From positions 26,066 to 90,065 of the forward strand of contig DLPD01000009.1 of the NCBI GenBank assembly GCA_002479785.1: a stretch of 64,000 nucleotides of DNA. The letters are read 5' to 3'. Positions 9,682 through 17,887 of this stretch are shown one piece after another. Each line of letters starts with the position of its first letter. The stretch's first letter is position 1. The notes beneath the pieces were generated by a model, which saw only the letters and a program-made list of their open reading frames with translations, did not search any database and had not been told where the DNA came from. Position numbers and translations under genes: made by a program. This DNA comes from Cytophagaceae bacterium UBA7467 (GTDB lineage Bacteria > Bacteroidota > Bacteroidia > Cytophagales > Spirosomataceae).

Positions 9682-11001
9682 TTAGAAAAGTCCTTCGTTT
9701 AATGCGTTTAATGCGTCATTCTTGTGAGATGCATCCACTAATAAAGAGATGTTGTGCTCTGAAGCGCCATACGAAATCATTCGAATAGGTATCTTTTTGA
9801 TAGCTTCTAAAACCTTAATGGCAATACCCTCTTTATCTGCCCAGAAGTTACCCACGATGCAAACAATTACTTGGTTCATATCCGGATCTTCTAATTCAGC
9901 GAATTCACGTAATTCACTCATAATGGCATCTAAATGTGTCGTTTGGTCGATCGTCACGCTCACAGAAACCTCTGAAGTGGTGATCATATCTACGGGTGTT
10001 TTGTATTTTTCAAACACTTCAAATACGCGCTTTAAGAAACCATATGCATTCAACATACGCGTCGAGTGAATATAAATCGCCGTGATATTATCTTTTGCCG
10101 CGATCGCTTTAATCTCTACATCAGTCGATTTTTCAGAAATCAAAGTACCAAAAGCGCTCGGCTCCATCGTATTTTTTAACCGAACCGGAACGCCTTTCAG
10201 TTTAGCCGGTGTAATCGTACTTGGGTGAAGAATTTTAGCTCCAAAATAAGCTAATTCCGCCGCCTCTGCGAACGATAATTCGCGGATAGGGAAGGTATTC
10301 TTCACAATACGCGGATCGTTATTGTGCATTCCGTCAATATCTGTCCAAATCTGCACTTCCTCCGCCTGAATCGCACCGCCTATCAAAGAAGCCGTATAAT
10401 CTGATCCACCACGCTTCAAGTTATCCACTTCCCCAGCTGGGTTACGGCAGATAAAACCTTGGGTAACGAAGATTTGCCTATCCCTCACAGGAGTAAGTAC
10501 GGAGGCTAATTTTTGTTCGATAACCGCTAAGAGGGGTTCATTATCTTCATCAATTACCATAAAGTCCAATGCAGGCAACAAAGTAGAATTAACACCTTCT
10601 TCTTGCAAGAAAGCCTCGAAAATTTGAGTAGAAAGCAATTCGCCTAAAGCCACCATTTCCTTTTCTTGCTTCACCGTGTAAGGTGAAGTAGCGATTAGGC
10701 TATCAATGAAGGCAAACTCCTTTGAAACAATCGCCTGACCTTTTCCAAGACCTGCAGGAGTATTGTATAATTCGCTTAAGAATTGATCGTAATGCGCGCG
10801 CAATTCGCTTGCTTTTGCTTTTGCCTCTGTTGTATTACCCGCATGAAGCGATTCTGAAATTGATAGTAGGGTGTTCGTACTACCAGAAAGAGCAGAAAGT
10901 ACAACGATTTTAGGTTGGCCATCTTCCGTGATAAGTTGACGGATAGACTTCATTCTCTCGGGTTTTCCTACGGAGGTACCTCCAAATTTCCAAACTTGCA
11001 T
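9682..11001 (-). CDS. lysC: Aspartate kinase (monofunctional)
   Basis: Makes aspartyl-4-phosphate, the first step to lysine, threonine, methionine and diaminopimelate. 439 residues: N-terminal amino-acid kinase domain beginning VWKFGGTSVGKPERM, with the RGGSDYTA motif near residue 200, then two ACT domains (about 300-439) that usually bind feedback inhibitors. There is no fused homoserine dehydrogenase. The gene lies between ribH and serS on the same strand with very short gaps. The next enzyme, Asd, is encoded at 53.5 kb. Confidence 0.96.
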   Translation of the reverse strand: MQVWKFGGTSVGKPERMKSIRQLITEDGQPKIVVLSALSGSTNTLLSISESLHAGNTTEAKAKASELRAHYDQFLSELYNTPAGLGKGQAIVSKEFAFIDSLIATSPYTVKQEKEMVALGELLSTQIFEAFLQEEGVNSTLLPALDFMVIDEDNEPLLAVIEQKLASVLTPVRDRQIFVTQGFICRNPAGEVDNLKRGGSDYTASLIGGAIQAEEVQIWTDIDGMHNNDPRIVKNTFPIRELSFAEAAELAYFGAKILHPSTITPAKLKGVPVRLKNTMEPSAFGTLISEKSTDVEIKAIAAKDNITAIYIHSTRMLNAYGFLKRVFEVFEKYKTPVDMITTSEVSVSVTIDQTTHLDAIMSELREFAELEDPDMNQVIVCIVGNFWADKEGIAIKVLEAIKKIPIRMISYGASEHNISLLVDASHKNDALNALNEGLF

Positions 11002-11012
11002 ATATTCTCGTA

Positions 11013-11489
11013 TTATATTCCTAACATTTTGATGGCTGTAATGGCCGCCTCATCGCCTTTATTTCCGTGTTTGCCGCCTGCGCGATCCATAGCTTGTTCT
11101 TGGGTATTGGGAGTTAAAACCCCGAAAATCACCGGCTTGTCATATTTCAAACTCACATTCGTGATCCCATCCGCCACCGCTTGGCAAATGAAATCAAAGT
11201 GACGCGTTTCACCTTGAATCACACAGCCTAAACAAATGACTGCATCGATTTTCGTCTGTTGTGCCATCTTCTGTGCACCTAGGCTTAATTCAAAACTACC
11301 AGGGACTTTAGCACTAATAATATTCTCCTCTTTAGCCCCATACTTTAAAAGTGTATCGTAAGCCCCAGTATACAAGGCGTGGGTCACGTCGGTATTCCAT
11401 TCAGATACGACAATCGCAAAGGTTTTACCTGAAACATCAGGTAGATTATCTGTCGTAAAATCGCTTAAGTTTTTTAATGCTGAAGACAT
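11013..11489 (-). CDS. ribH: 6,7-dimethyl-8-ribityllumazine synthase
   Basis: Penultimate step of riboflavin synthesis; forms an icosahedral or pentameric assembly in the cytoplasm. 158 residues, normal length. Family motifs are VSEWN near residue 30, the PGSFELSLGA segment near 65-75, and the catalytic His in GETRHFDFI near 95. It is first in a probable ribH - aspartate kinase - serS transcript and is separated from the upstream TPR gene by a terminator hairpin. No other riboflavin genes are nearby. Confidence 0.97.
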   Translation of the reverse strand: MSSALKNLSDFTTDNLPDVSGKTFAIVVSEWNTDVTHALYTGAYDTLLKYGAKEENIISAKVPGSFELSLGAQKMAQQTKIDAVICLGCVIQGETRHFDFICQAVADGITNVSLKYDKPVIFGVLTPNTQEQAMDRAGGKHGNKGDEAAITAIKMLGI

Positions 11490-11501
11490 AAAAAGGGGTT
11501 A

Positions 11502-11537
11502 AAAAAACAAGGGATAAAAGCTCAAGCTCTTATCCCT
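11502..11537 (-). terminator. Terminator of the TPR gene
   Basis: On the minus strand a 13-bp stem (11525-11537 with 11510-11522, one G-U pair, 2-base loop) is followed by a run of T. It separates the TPR gene from ribH. Confidence 0.8.
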
Positions 11538-11560
11538 CATCCTATAATCTGTTCTAAAAA

Positions 11561-12238
11561 TTATTCAGAGATAGAGCTTTCTAAGATCGCTTTGTATTTC
11601 TTCGCAGGGATCGATTCAGCTGATTGACCGTATTTCTCTACGATGATGGAATATGTATCCACTGCTTCTTTCACTTGTTTATTTGCTTCATACGCATTCG
11701 CTAATTTCAACAAATACGTAGGAGTGAAAAATTTATTTGGCTTATGCTCAGAGGCTTTCTTGTAGTAATCGATTGCATCAGCGAATGATTTCTTTTCAGC
11801 ATACGCATCCCCGATTAACGAATAAGCACGCGCCTGAACTAATAAATCGGAGCTAGAGAAGTTTTTCAATTTCTCAATGGACTGATCGAATTTACCTTGC
11901 TTTAACAAAGTAATACCTAAATATAGGTCAGCTAAGTTTTGTGTATTGCCACCAAACTCATCAGAAACTTTGGCTAAATCTTTCGCTGCAGCCGCTAAAG
12001 AATCCGATTCAAAGGCATATACCGCTTTGTATAATTTCTTTTCGCCTTCCGCATCTTGCGTTGTGGAATACCATTGGTAGCCGAAATAAGCCGCAATAAG
12101 TAGGACTACTCCTCCTAAGATCGTTGCTACACTAGATTTATTCTTTTCTACGAGCTCAGTCACTTTAGAAACTTCTTGTTGAAGCGCTTCTGGGCTCTCA
12201 ATAATCTCAATCGATTCTACTTTTTCTTTCTTTGCCAT
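11561..12238 (-). CDS. Membrane-anchored tetratricopeptide protein (YfgM-like)
   Basis: 225 residues from the ATG at 12238; an upstream ATG at 12319 is in frame, but a -7 box at 12287-12294 would lie inside that longer version. Residues about 40-60 form one membrane helix (ATILGGVVLLIAAYFGY), and the remainder carries several TPR units (for example FDQSIEKLKNF, FADAIDYYKKA). The topology resembles YfgM/Ancillary SecYEG-type TPR proteins, which help secretion, but that specific role is only inferred. The gene stands alone and ends at a strong hairpin. Confidence 0.8.
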   Translation of the reverse strand: MAKKEKVESIEIIESPEALQQEVSKVTELVEKNKSSVATILGGVVLLIAAYFGYQWYSTTQDAEGEKKLYKAVYAFESDSLAAAAKDLAKVSDEFGGNTQNLADLYLGITLLKQGKFDQSIEKLKNFSSSDLLVQARAYSLIGDAYAEKKSFADAIDYYKKASEHKPNKFFTPTYLLKLANAYEANKQVKEAVDTYSIIVEKYGQSAESIPAKKYKAILESSISE

Positions 12239-12286
12239 ATGGGTCATTAATTCGTTTGGCAGATTGTTATAGGTGCCAAAGGACTG

Positions 12287-12294
12287 CAAAATTA
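12287..12294 (-). promoter_or_regulatory. -7 box for the TPR gene
   Basis: Minus strand TAATTTTG, 49 bases before the ATG at 12238. It is used to choose that start. Confidence 0.5.
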
Positions 12295-12372
12295 TAAAAT
12301 CTCTTTCATTTTTATCCATATAAATGGAATCTTTTGCATTTTATTTTTCAAATTTGAGATAAATAATCCTCT

Positions 12373-13905
12373 ATGTCGTTTAATCGCGCTGACCAACTCC
12401 TTAAACTGAATGATCCTTTTGATATTTGCATCATTGGGGGCGGCGCATCGGGAGCAGGGGTAGCTTTAGACGCCACTTTGCGGGGCTATAGAGTGCTCTT
12501 GATTGAAAAGGGGGATTTTGCTTGCCAAACCTCTTCTAAATCGACTAAATTAGTCCATGGCGGTGTCCGGTACTTGGAACAAGCGGTTCGCAATTTGGAT
12601 TGGCATCAATTCAAAATGGTATACAAAGCCTTGCATGAACGTAAGACTTTACTACAAAATGCACCTCACCTAGCTCATCCACTCGGATTATTGACTCCCT
12701 GCTACACCCGCTGGGAAAGATGGTATTACCGAATCGGGATGTGGTTATACGATAAAATATCTGGTAGCACGAACTTGAAATCAAGCCGAGGTTTGAGCAA
12801 GAAAGAAATCCAGTCGGAGTTCCCCTCTATTGAGTCTCACCATTTGAGAGGTGGAGTTTTGTATTATGACGGGCAATTGAATGATGCTCGATATGCCTTA
12901 GCCTTATTAAAAGAAGCGGAGCGATTAGGAGCCTGTATTTTGAATTACGCGCGTTTGGACTCCTTTGAATTAGGTCAAAAGAGTCTCAAAATCAAGAAAG
13001 TGGTTTTCACAGACCTTCGTTCAGAAACTTCCTATACTATTCCAGTAAAAGCCGTGGTGAATGCTACGGGGCCCTTTACGGATGCCGTTCGAGTTCTTGC
13101 AAATCCCCGTTTGAAACCTCGAATGAAAGTGAGTCGCGGTGCTCACATCGTATTGCCGGCTGAATTTTGGACAGGACAAACAGCCTTGTTGATCCCCAAA
13201 ACCGACGATGGGCGCGTTATTTTCGTCATACCCTGGCGTGGGTCTGTGCTTGTAGGGACAACAGATGACCCCGATACTTTATCAGAGACCCCAGTTATTC
13301 TAGAAGCTGAAAAGGAATACCTGATTTCTTATTTTAATCGCTACTCAGCAAAAAAAGCTAGCATTGAGGATATCAGCGCCACCTTTGTAGGCCAAAGACC
13401 CCTCTTACAAGTTCAGCTCGATTCAGCCATGAATACGGATACGAAATCCCTCGTTCGTGATCATGAAGTAGAAATAGACGGGCGTTCAAAATTAGTAAGT
13501 ATCATGGGCGGTAAGTGGACAACCTACCGAGTTATGGCTTCTGATACGCTAGATGTGTTGGAGAAAGAAGTGTTACATGTGCCTGCTACGCCAAGTTTAA
13601 CGAAAGCGCATTCGCTTATTCCAGTCGCTTCAGTGGAATTGCCTGAAGGTATCCCGGAAGATATTGCAGCGCATTTAACAGAACTCTATGGTCCTGCAGC
13701 GGGAGAAGTGTATGCGTATGGAGCTGATCGCTTAATCTCCACTGAACCTTATCTTACAGGTGAGTTGAAGTACTTAAAGGAGCATGAAATGGCGGAGACT
13801 TGGGAGGATGTATTGGCGCGTCGTTGGGGAATTTTGTTAAGAGATGAGTCTCTGGCAGCTAGATTACAGGCCACAAAAAAAGAGGCTTTCGCCTCTTCAT
13901 TTTAA
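12373..13905 (+). CDS. glpD: Glycerol-3-phosphate dehydrogenase (FAD, GlpD type)
   Basis: Oxidises glycerol-3-phosphate to dihydroxyacetone phosphate and passes electrons to the quinone pool at the membrane. 510 residues. The FAD-binding motif GGGASGAGVALDA lies near residues 20-32, followed by the family signature SSKSTKLVHGGVRYLEQ near 55-71, and a C-terminal helical domain. It completes the glycerol route begun by GlpF and GlpK at the start of the window. Its last codons form the hairpin that terminates the opposite gene, and its stop overlaps that gene's stop in TTAA. Confidence 0.97.
   Translation: MSFNRADQLLKLNDPFDICIIGGGASGAGVALDATLRGYRVLLIEKGDFACQTSSKSTKLVHGGVRYLEQAVRNLDWHQFKMVYKALHERKTLLQNAPHLAHPLGLLTPCYTRWERWYYRIGMWLYDKISGSTNLKSSRGLSKKEIQSEFPSIESHHLRGGVLYYDGQLNDARYALALLKEAERLGACILNYARLDSFELGQKSLKIKKVVFTDLRSETSYTIPVKAVVNATGPFTDAVRVLANPRLKPRMKVSRGAHIVLPAEFWTGQTALLIPKTDDGRVIFVIPWRGSVLVGTTDDPDTLSETPVILEAEKEYLISYFNRYSAKKASIEDISATFVGQRPLLQVQLDSAMNTDTKSLVRDHEVEIDGRSKLVSIMGGKWTTYRVMASDTLDVLEKEVLHVPATPSLTKAHSLIPVASVELPEGIPEDIAAHLTELYGPAAGEVYAYGADRLISTEPYLTGELKYLKEHEMAETWEDVLARRWGILLRDESLAARLQATKKEAFASSF
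13874..13897 (-). terminator. Terminator embedded in the glpD coding end
   Basis: Stem 13880-13886 with 13891-13897 (AAGAGGC/GCCTCTT, loop TTTC). Read on the minus strand it is followed by seven T, just after the stop of the DUF2795-like gene. Confidence 0.75.
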
Positions 13906-14123
13906 TATTCGTCTTCGTTAAAGAAGAAGTCATCTTTTGTCGGATAATCCGGCCAAATCTCTTCAATGCTTTCGAATGGTTGACCGTCATCCTCTAATTC
14001 TTGTAAGTTTTCTACTACTTCTAAAGGAGAACCCGTACGGATTGCGAAGTCAATTAATTCATCTTTAGACGCCGGCCATGGCGCATCTTCTAAATAGGAG
14101 GCAAGTTCTAATGTCCAATACAT
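13902..14123 (-). CDS. DUF2795-like small acidic protein
   Basis: 73 residues starting MYWTLELASYLEDAPWPA and ending FFFNEDEY, a small acidic protein highly conserved in Bacteroidota that I recognise as the DUF2795 type. No signal peptide or membrane segment. The conservation of the whole chain in the phylum suggests a housekeeping role, but none is known to me. It stands alone with its own -7 box and terminator, convergent with glpD. Confidence 0.85.
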   Translation of the reverse strand: MYWTLELASYLEDAPWPASKDELIDFAIRTGSPLEVVENLQELEDDGQPFESIEEIWPDYPTKDDFFFNEDEY

Positions 14124-14190
14124 AATTTATAGCTAATTTTTATTTCAAAATAGATGGAGGTTTTTACTGATCTAAACCCCTTCCTAAGTG

Positions 14191-14198
14191 CAAAAGTA
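14191..14198 (-). promoter_or_regulatory. -7 box for the DUF2795-like gene
   Basis: Minus strand TACTTTTG, about 68 bases upstream of the start at 14123. No clear -33 partner. Confidence 0.45.
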
Positions 14199-14275
14199 AA
14201 ATAAAAATGTATTTATGAAAGATTTATTTTTTAAATTTTCATTAATTATCAAAACCTTGATTTAAACCCCCATTT

Positions 14276-15040
14276 ATGCTTTCATCTACCCCCGTTTCAG
14301 TTGAAGTTTGTGCTTATTCCTTGTTTTCTTGTCTTGCGGCGGATCGTGCAGGCGCACAACGGGTAGAACTTTGTGCCTCCCCTTGGGAGGGTGGAACGAC
14401 ACCTAGTGCTGGTCTAGTAGAGCAGGCTTTAAAACAAACTTCCTTAGAGATTCATGCTATGGTTCGCCCTCGCGGCGGGGATTTCGTGTACGATGAAACA
14501 GAAAAACAGACAATGTTAGCTGAGGCTCGTTCATTAATCGCACAAGGGGTACATGGAATCGTGGTGGGTGCGTTGAAACCCAATGGCGATTTAGATGTAG
14601 CGTTTATGCAAGCTTTTCGAACAATAGCAGGAGATCGCGAGTTGACTTGCCACCGAGCGATTGATGTATCACGTGAGCCTATTCAAGTCATGGAAGAATT
14701 AATTAGCTTAGGCTTTAATCGTATCCTAACTTCTGGCGGGAAAAATAAAGCGCTAGATGGTTTAGCGCAAATAGCAGAATTAGTGCAAGCCGCTAAAGGA
14801 CGTATTCAAATTATGGCAGGCAGTGGCGTGAATCCAATGAATTGTCTGGATTTTGTTCAAATAGGGGTGAATGCTGTTCACCTCAGTGCAAGAACTACGC
14901 GTAATTCGGAGATGGAATACAGACGTCCGGGAATTTCAATGGGAGGGGTAGCTGAGATTTCGGAATTTGAGGTAGCCTACTCGAGCGAAGAAATCATTCG
15001 AGCGGCTATCTCTAAAATTCAGGACTTATTCAGCGAATAA
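14276..15040 (+). CDS. cutC: CutC family copper homeostasis protein
   Basis: TIM-barrel protein of 254 residues. The family signature RVELCASPWEGGTTPSAG is at about residues 24-41; further conserved points are MVRPRGGDFVY, the CHRAID strand and the GGKNKALDG turn. CutC was named for copper tolerance, but a direct role in copper handling is disputed in the literature and the reaction is unknown. Its end overlaps the end of ftsZ on the other strand by 15 bases. Confidence 0.95.
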   Translation: MLSSTPVSVEVCAYSLFSCLAADRAGAQRVELCASPWEGGTTPSAGLVEQALKQTSLEIHAMVRPRGGDFVYDETEKQTMLAEARSLIAQGVHGIVVGALKPNGDLDVAFMQAFRTIAGDRELTCHRAIDVSREPIQVMEELISLGFNRILTSGGKNKALDGLAQIAELVQAAKGRIQIMAGSGVNPMNCLDFVQIGVNAVHLSARTTRNSEMEYRRPGISMGGVAEISEFEVAYSSEEIIRAAISKIQDLFSE

Positions 15041-16303
15041 ATCGGTTGTTTGCCATGCCTTCTCTGGCATTGTTGTGATGTCGTATAAACCTACTTCAGT
15101 GCGTTTGTAGGTAGGTATTTTGAACTCTGCGTCAGAAACATTCCCGTTTTTGAATTTCTCGATCATCAAGGCAAAACGAGCCTCTTCAGAATCCGCTGCT
15201 AAAGGAGCCGCTGTTTCTAATTCGCCATCTAATTCCACGCTATCACCAGGGTTCAAGAACACAGGTGCTGCCTTTTTCACCACCTTACGCATTCCGCCAT
15301 CCATTCCGCTTGAGTCTTGCTCAAATCCTGCTGCGATAACCGTTAAGTATAAGTCGTCTCCTAAGTCTTCATCTGTAGAGAATCCGAACTTCACCATATC
15401 AGCTTGTGCATCGATTCGTTCATTCAGGTATTCGATGATGGCATCTTTTTCCCAAATCAATAAATCCTTCTCGCTACTGGTAGATACGGTCACTAAGATG
15501 CGTTTAGCACCTTTAATTTCTTGTGAGTTTAACAAAGGAGAGTTCAACGCCTCGACGATAGCTGCCTTTGCTCTTTCTTCGCCTTTACCTAAGGCAGAAC
15601 TCATCATGGCCTGGCCAGCATTCGTTAATACCTTCTTCACGTCCATGAAGTCCGTGTTGATATCACCTGGTTTAGCAATCACATCTACAACGGATTTTAC
15701 CGCTTTTGCTAAAACGTCATCCGCTTTCGCAAAGGCGTGTTTTACGGCTAAATCCTTGTAATGTTCTGATATTTTATCGTTCATGATCACTAAAACCGTA
15801 TCGCAATACGCTTTTAGTTCTTCAATCCCATCTCTAGCATATTGAATTTTCTCTTTTCCCTCCCAATTATACGGGAAAGAGACTACCGCTACGGTCAATA
15901 AATCACGGTCTCTCGCGATTTCTGCAACAACTGGAGCAGCTCCAGTTCCAGTTCCCCCACCCATACCGGCGGTGATGAAAACCATCTTCGTTTCGTTCGA
16001 AAGAACAGCTTTGATTTTCTCTTGACTTTCTTGTGCAGCCTGCTTTCCTACTTCAGGATCTGTTCCAGCTCCTAAACCTTGTTCTCCTAATTTAATTTTC
16101 GTACTTACTGAATTAGAAGCGAGAGCCTGCGAATCCGTATTACAAATAATCAAATCAGCCCCTTTGATCTTTAGGTTGTCCATGTGCTTCACCGCATTGG
16201 ATCCGCCTCCTCCAATTCCAATCACCTTGATGATGGATTTGAAAGATGTTTCAGGCACTACTTCGATTTGATGGTTAAAAAAAGAAGGATTCTGGTTACT
16301 CAT
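15026..16303 (-). CDS. ftsZ: Cell division GTPase FtsZ
   Basis: Tubulin-like GTPase that forms the division ring. 425 residues: GTP-binding domain with GIGGGGSNAV near residue 28 and the signature GGGTGTGAAPVVAEIA near 115-130, the T7 synergy loop, then a short acidic linker. The peptide EFKIPTYKRTEV, about 30 residues from the end, looks like the conserved tail that binds FtsA or other anchors, yet 18-20 further residues follow it. No ftsA, ftsQ or mur genes are beside it, so it lies outside a dcw cluster. The M28 peptidase gene ends 52 bases upstream on the same strand. Confidence 0.97.
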   Translation of the reverse strand: MSNQNPSFFNHQIEVVPETSFKSIIKVIGIGGGGSNAVKHMDNLKIKGADLIICNTDSQALASNSVSTKIKLGEQGLGAGTDPEVGKQAAQESQEKIKAVLSNETKMVFITAGMGGGTGTGAAPVVAEIARDRDLLTVAVVSFPYNWEGKEKIQYARDGIEELKAYCDTVLVIMNDKISEHYKDLAVKHAFAKADDVLAKAVKSVVDVIAKPGDINTDFMDVKKVLTNAGQAMMSSALGKGEERAKAAIVEALNSPLLNSQEIKGAKRILVTVSTSSEKDLLIWEKDAIIEYLNERIDAQADMVKFGFSTDEDLGDDLYLTVIAAGFEQDSSGMDGGMRKVVKKAAPVFLNPGDSVELDGELETAAPLAADSEEARFALMIEKFKNGNVSDAEFKIPTYKRTEVGLYDITTMPEKAWQTTDLFAE

Positions 16304-16355
16304 AGGTCAATGTCAATTTTCTAAAATGTAAAAATAGTAGAATTCTGCTAATAAT

Positions 16356-17834
16356 TTAGTTCCCCCAACGCCATTCGTTACCTAATTCTAATTCGTGGCG
16401 CAGGTTGTGTTTGATGAAGAATTCTTTCGTGGAATAAAAGTCTAATTTCTTAGCCGGTATTTGTTCTACATTACCCAGAGCATATAGCAACATGGCAGTG
16501 TATTTCACCGTATTTTCCATCTCTTTTTTATTCACTAAGCTAAAGTCATCGCAATTCGCATGGTAGCAATCTAATACGCTTCGCGTTAATTTTCCCAAAG
16601 GATCTGCCGCCGGAATTCCTTCCATTAGGAAGGTTTGGTTATCGGAATGCAATCCGGGGGAGTTAGCTAATTGATTGCCAAATTCCCCATCAATGGCCTT
16701 GATTTGATCCCCAATTGACTTCAAAAGAGGCATCATTTCGTCGCGACCGCCGCCATTAAAACCGTTGACGTTATTGGTCATATCCAAGTTGATCATGTAC
16801 ACCACATCGTCTAACTCACCCAGTTTTTTTGCGCGTTCTACATAAGCCTTGGATCCTAATAATCCTTCTTCCTCTCCCATAAAAGCGACGAATTCAATCG
16901 TTCGCTTACTACTTAATCCTAATGCTTTGAATGTCCTAGCCACATCTAACACGGAGAAAGAACCAATTCCATTATCTATCGCACCCGTGGCTAAATCCCA
17001 AGAATCCAGGTGTCCACCAATGATGATTTTCTCGTTTCTTAATTTCGAGCTTGTCCCTTTTAGCGTCGCTACAACGTTACGCGCCTTAATCGGCTTACTG
17101 ACATTGTGCATTTCAATTAAACTCAAAAGACCCGGTTGATCTTTCATCCAACTTCTGATTTCAGTTCCATTTTCTAAGGAAATACAAACCGCCGGAATCG
17201 AAATTAAATTTCCAGTAACTGATGCCGTACCTGTTAACAATACTTGGCCTTTGACTGTGTTAACAAAAATGACCCCAATAGCCCCATGTTGAATCGCTAA
17301 TGCCGTCTTTTCTGAGCGGTGTAGATTTTTCGTACCGGCAGCAGCGTCTAATAGTCCGATGTTCGCTAGTACCACTTTCCCTTTCACCTCTTTTCCCGCG
17401 TAATCTGCATCTAAGCCATTTCCTAAGTCAACGATGGTGCCTTGAATATTTGCATCCACGGGAGTCATAGCTAGAGATACCACCGGCACTTCTCTGAAAT
17501 CATCTGATTTAGGAGGAGCTACAGACAAAGTGACTGTATCGCGCGCCCAAGCTTCTACTTGGAATCCTTGAAACTTCGTATCCTTAAATCCGTATTCTTT
17601 GAGTAATCGAAAGGCATACTCCTCTGCCTTTTTCCCCTTTTCGCTACCGGTTAATCTATGACCAATGGTCTTACACGCATCTCCCAATGTACTGTATGCC
17701 TTGGAGTGCGATTCTACTTCAGCTTTAATTTTTTTGAAAACATCTTTCCAATCCTCTTCACCTTCCATGGGAGCAAATGAACTAGTGAATAGAAGTGAAG
17801 TCAGGGCTAAAATTCCAAGGGTTAACTTTCTCAT
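16356..17834 (-). CDS. Secreted M28 family zinc aminopeptidase/carboxypeptidase
   Basis: 492 residues with a signal peptide (MRKLTLGILALTSLLFTSSF). A protease-associated insert (about 120-260) is followed by the M28 catalytic domain. Metal and catalytic residues can be read in order: GGHLDSWD, AIDNGIG, MGEEEG, MINLDMTNN and the late His in LHSDNQTF. All are present, so the enzyme should be active on peptides outside the cytoplasm. The gene lies upstream of ftsZ on the same strand, 52 bases apart; no functional tie is evident. Exact substrate unknown. Confidence 0.93.
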   Translation of the reverse strand: MRKLTLGILALTSLLFTSSFAPMEGEEDWKDVFKKIKAEVESHSKAYSTLGDACKTIGHRLTGSEKGKKAEEYAFRLLKEYGFKDTKFQGFQVEAWARDTVTLSVAPPKSDDFREVPVVSLAMTPVDANIQGTIVDLGNGLDADYAGKEVKGKVVLANIGLLDAAAGTKNLHRSEKTALAIQHGAIGVIFVNTVKGQVLLTGTASVTGNLISIPAVCISLENGTEIRSWMKDQPGLLSLIEMHNVSKPIKARNVVATLKGTSSKLRNEKIIIGGHLDSWDLATGAIDNGIGSFSVLDVARTFKALGLSSKRTIEFVAFMGEEEGLLGSKAYVERAKKLGELDDVVYMINLDMTNNVNGFNGGGRDEMMPLLKSIGDQIKAIDGEFGNQLANSPGLHSDNQTFLMEGIPAADPLGKLTRSVLDCYHANCDDFSLVNKKEMENTVKYTAMLLYALGNVEQIPAKKLDFYSTKEFFIKHNLRHELELGNEWRWGN

Positions 17835-17887
17835 GCGTAATTTTGAATTATCACCTTAAATGTAGGCTTTTTCGCCGAAAATCACAA

